A stretch of 14,767 nucleotides of DNA from JBFFXF01 sp041569895. Its GTDB lineage: Bacteria > Planctomycetota > UBA8108 > JACQVS01. The stretch covers positions 1 through 14,767 of the forward strand of contig JBFFXF010000180.1 in NCBI GenBank assembly GCA_041569895.1, given 5' to 3'. The position numbers were made by a program, and so were the translations under genes. Of this stretch, positions 12,883-14,767 are shown in pieces. Position 1 is the first letter of the stretch. Every line of letters starts with the position of its first letter. The notes under the pieces are model-generated. The model had not been told where the DNA came from and searched no databases. It saw nothing but the letters and a program-made list of their open reading frames with translations.

Positions 12883-14767
12883 ATGAACGCACCGGACACC
12901 ACGCTTCTCCAGCGCTGGATCACGCGCCGCGACGCCGAGGCGTTCGACGAGATCGTCTCGCGCCACGCAGGGCTCGTTCACGGCGTCAGCCGCCGCATCC
13001 TCGGCAACGACGCCGACGCAGAGGACGTCGCGCAGGATTGCTTCCTGAGGCTCGCCCGCGCCACGTCGCCGCCCCACTCGTCGCTCGCCGGATGGCTGCA
13101 CGCGGTCGCGGTCCGTCGCTCCGTCGATCTGAGCCGGGCGCGCACGCGCCGCCTCCGGCGCGAGCGACGCTTCGCGGAGAGTCGTTCGGGCAACGGCGCC
13201 GGCGCGTCGGACTGGGCGGCGCTCGAGGAGCACGTCGACACCTGCATCGCCGCGCTGCCCGACGAGCTCCGTGACGTCATCGTCGCACACTTTCTTCACC
13301 GCAGGACGCACGACGAGATCGCCGCGGAGCTCGGTGTGTCGCGGCAGACGGTCTCGCGTCGAAGCCGGCTGGGCGTCGAGCGGCTTCGGAGGCTTCTCGC
13401 CAGGCGAGGCGTCGTCGCGTCGGTTGCCGCGCTGACCGCCTCGCTCGTCGGGTTGCCGGCGAGGGCGGCGCCTCCCGCCCTACTCGCCTCGCTCGGGCGC
13501 ATGGCGCTCTCGGGTTCGGCGTCGGCAGGTCCCGCATCGGCCGGTTCCGCGCTCATGGTCAACGTCGGAGGATTCGTCATGGCGAAGAAGCTGCTCATCA
13601 GTGTGGCCGCGGCGCTCGTTCTCTTCCTCGGAGGCCTGCTCGTGATCCAGGCTCCGTGGTTCGCGGCGCCGGACGAACCGGGCGCGTCACTGCCTGCCGG
13701 CGATCAGCCGGAGGAGCGCGCGACGACACCGGCGGTCGCCGTGGTGCCGGGAGGCGCGACGCTCACGGGGCACGACGGCGATGGCTCGACCGCGGCGGTC
13801 GACGGGGCGGTCGCCGACGTCGGCGGAGCCGTGGTCACTGGCGCCGTCGTCGATCTCGACGGACGTGCGGTGGCCCGTGCGACCGTCGTCGCCGCCGCCG
13901 GTCCGCCCGAGGAGAAGGAGAAACTGACTGCGCTGGTCGAGACCACCAGCGACGCCGAGGGTCGATTCACGATTCGAGGAGTCGGCCTCCCGGCCGGCGC
14001 GAGCGAGCTGGTGGTCGCGGCGTTCGAGAGCCAGCAGGGCCTCGGCGCGGTGACCATCTCCCGCGACGCGATCGAGGAGACGCCGGACCGGTCCGCGGCG
14101 GGACTCGAAGTCGATATCGTCGTCGAGCCGCTCTGCGAGGTCGGTGGCAGGGTCTCCGATCAGGGCACGGGCGAGCCGATCGCCGGGTTCCCGATGCTCC
14201 TCCGACGCTCCGGCCTCGACGACCTGCCGCCGGGCCCCTCGCTCCTCGTGCACGGGGCGCCGCGACTCTTCGGGGCGCTCTCGCCGGCGAAGGCACGCAC
14301 CGCGACGGACGGTGACGGGCGATACTCGTTCGTCGCGATCGGCCCGCTCCAGGCGCAGTTCGGTTTCGAGGTCGCGACATCGGAATACGTCGTGCCGGGG
14401 TTTCGGGGCGGTGACCCGGCGCCGGCGGTCGACCTCGCGCCGGGCGAGCACAGAACCGACCTCGACTTCGCCCTCGAGCGCGGCGGGGCGATCTCCGGCA
14501 CCGTCCGGGGGCCCGACGGCGCGCCGCTTCCGGCGGCGCGCGTGGAGCTGGTCGCGTCGTACGTCACGCGCTTCGGCCGTCTGATGTCCTGCGACGCCGA
14601 CGGAGCGTACCGCTTTTCCGGCCTGATGCCGAGGGCCACGTACGTCGTGCACGCGTGGCACGAGGGTCTCGCACCGGGCGACAGCGAGATCGTGGCGATG
14701 TCCACCGCGCAGGAGCACGAGGGCGTCGACGTGCACCTGCTCGAGGGCGCGACCGCGTCGGGCCGCC
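12883..14767 (+). CDS. ECF sigma factor fused to a transmembrane helix and carboxypeptidase-regulatory-like domains (3' end outside window)
   Basis: One frame stays open from ATG 12883 to the right edge, giving at least 628 residues. Residues about 17-80 are sigma region 2 (FDEIVSRHAGLVHGVSRRI; DAEDVAQDCFLRL at 45-57). Residues about 113-172 are sigma region 4, with the helix-turn-helix THDEIAAELGVSRQTVSRR. A low-complexity Ala/Ser/Gly linker (173-232) leads to MAKK and one hydrophobic helix (237-255), predicting the sigma part inside and the rest outside the cytoplasmic membrane. Three beta-sandwich domains of the carboxypeptidase-regulatory type follow, at about 314-393, 418-505 and 533-606, each with a G-x-V-x-D-x-G-x-P/V-x-x-A opening and a TDxDGxYxF-like strand. 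Sigma factors with long C-terminal extensions are known in Planctomycetota. No anti-sigma gene is adjacent on the left, so control may be in cis. AGGAG (12861-12865) is 17 bases from ATG, too far for a good site; GTG 12865 is an alternative start. Confidence 0.85.
   Translation, partial: MNAPDTTLLQRWITRRDAEAFDEIVSRHAGLVHGVSRRILGNDADAEDVAQDCFLRLARATSPPHSSLAGWLHAVAVRRSVDLSRARTRRLRRERRFAESRSGNGAGASDWAALEEHVDTCIAALPDELRDVIVAHFLHRRTHDEIAAELGVSRQTVSRRSRLGVERLRRLLARRGVVASVAALTASLVGLPARAAPPALLASLGRMALSGSASAGPASAGSALMVNVGGFVMAKKLLISVAAALVLFLGGLLVIQAPWFAAPDEPGASLPAGDQPEERATTPAVAVVPGGATLTGHDGDGSTAAVDGAVADVGGAVVTGAVVDLDGRAVARATVVAAAGPPEEKEKLTALVETTSDAEGRFTIRGVGLPAGASELVVAAFESQQGLGAVTISRDAIEETPDRSAAGLEVDIVVEPLCEVGGRVSDQGTGEPIAGFPMLLRRSGLDDLPPGPSLLVHGAPRLFGALSPAKARTATDGDGRYSFVAIGPLQAQFGFEVATSEYVVPGFRGGDPAPAVDLAPGEHRTDLDFALERGGAISGTVRGPDGAPLPAARVELVASYVTRFGRLMSCDADGAYRFSGLMPRATYVVHAWHEGLAPGDSEIVAMSTAQEHEGVDVHLLEGATASGR
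13567..13581 (+). promoter_or_regulatory. Internal ribosome binding site and in-frame ATG before the membrane helix
   Basis: GGAGGA (13567-13572) lies 6 bases before an in-frame ATG (13579-13581, Met233 of the fusion). It is better placed than anything in front of the full-length start. Initiation here would give a protein beginning MAKKLLISVAAALVLFLGG, an ordinary signal-anchor N-terminus, without the sigma domain. Confidence 0.5.

Noticed and set aside
13020..13580. Sigma factor and membrane protein as two separate genes joined by a sequencing error
   Set aside because: The frame is continuous with no stop, the linker composition is plausible for extended ECF factors, and no length anomaly or homopolymer suggests an error. 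An internal start remains possible and is reported separately.

Overview
The window is GC-rich throughout and densely coding. It looks like chromosome from a free-living bacterium, most likely a member of the Planctomycetota or a close relative. This is inferred from three features: a secreted protein ending in a paired dockerin-like Ca-loop module of the 'DGxLDIxD...LxYLFxGG..PP' type, an ECF sigma factor fused through a membrane helix to extracytoplasmic carboxypeptidase-regulatory-like domains, and a HEAT-repeat lipoprotein with a 'GKPLxYW' N-terminus. No rRNA, tRNA, transposase, integrase or CRISPR array is visible.

Left part (1-7499, all + strand): the 3' end of a glucose 1-dehydrogenase-like gene, then a tight four-gene run. 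That run encodes a membrane-anchored tandem DM13 protein, a GMC flavin oxidoreductase with an unusual four-cysteine motif, a large GH63 glycosidase and a type II NADH dehydrogenase (NDH-2). The gaps are 1, 50 and 43 bases. Together they suggest a module that releases a sugar from a glycoside, oxidises it, and passes electrons to the respiratory chain. This is inference from family membership and gene order.

Middle (7500-11216): a HEAT-repeat lipoprotein on the - strand, convergent with NDH-2. A 316-base divergent spacer follows, with a weak -10-like box and two small hairpins. Next come a secreted beta-propeller-like protein with a dockerin-like C-terminus and a small two-helix membrane protein. 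The leader of the small protein holds three complementary segments that can form two mutually exclusive hairpins, one of which covers its ribosome binding site.

Right part (11217-14767): a convergent spacer carrying a degenerate six/seven-base tandem array of about two dozen units; a conserved hypothetical protein on the - strand; a divergent spacer with a small terminator-like hairpin; and, running off the right edge, one uninterrupted frame joining an ECF sigma factor, a transmembrane helix and at least three carboxypeptidase-regulatory-like domains. A near-ideal internal ribosome binding site sits exactly before the membrane helix, so the frame might also yield a separate membrane protein. 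This fusion and the RNA leader at 10771-10839 are the two most interesting items.
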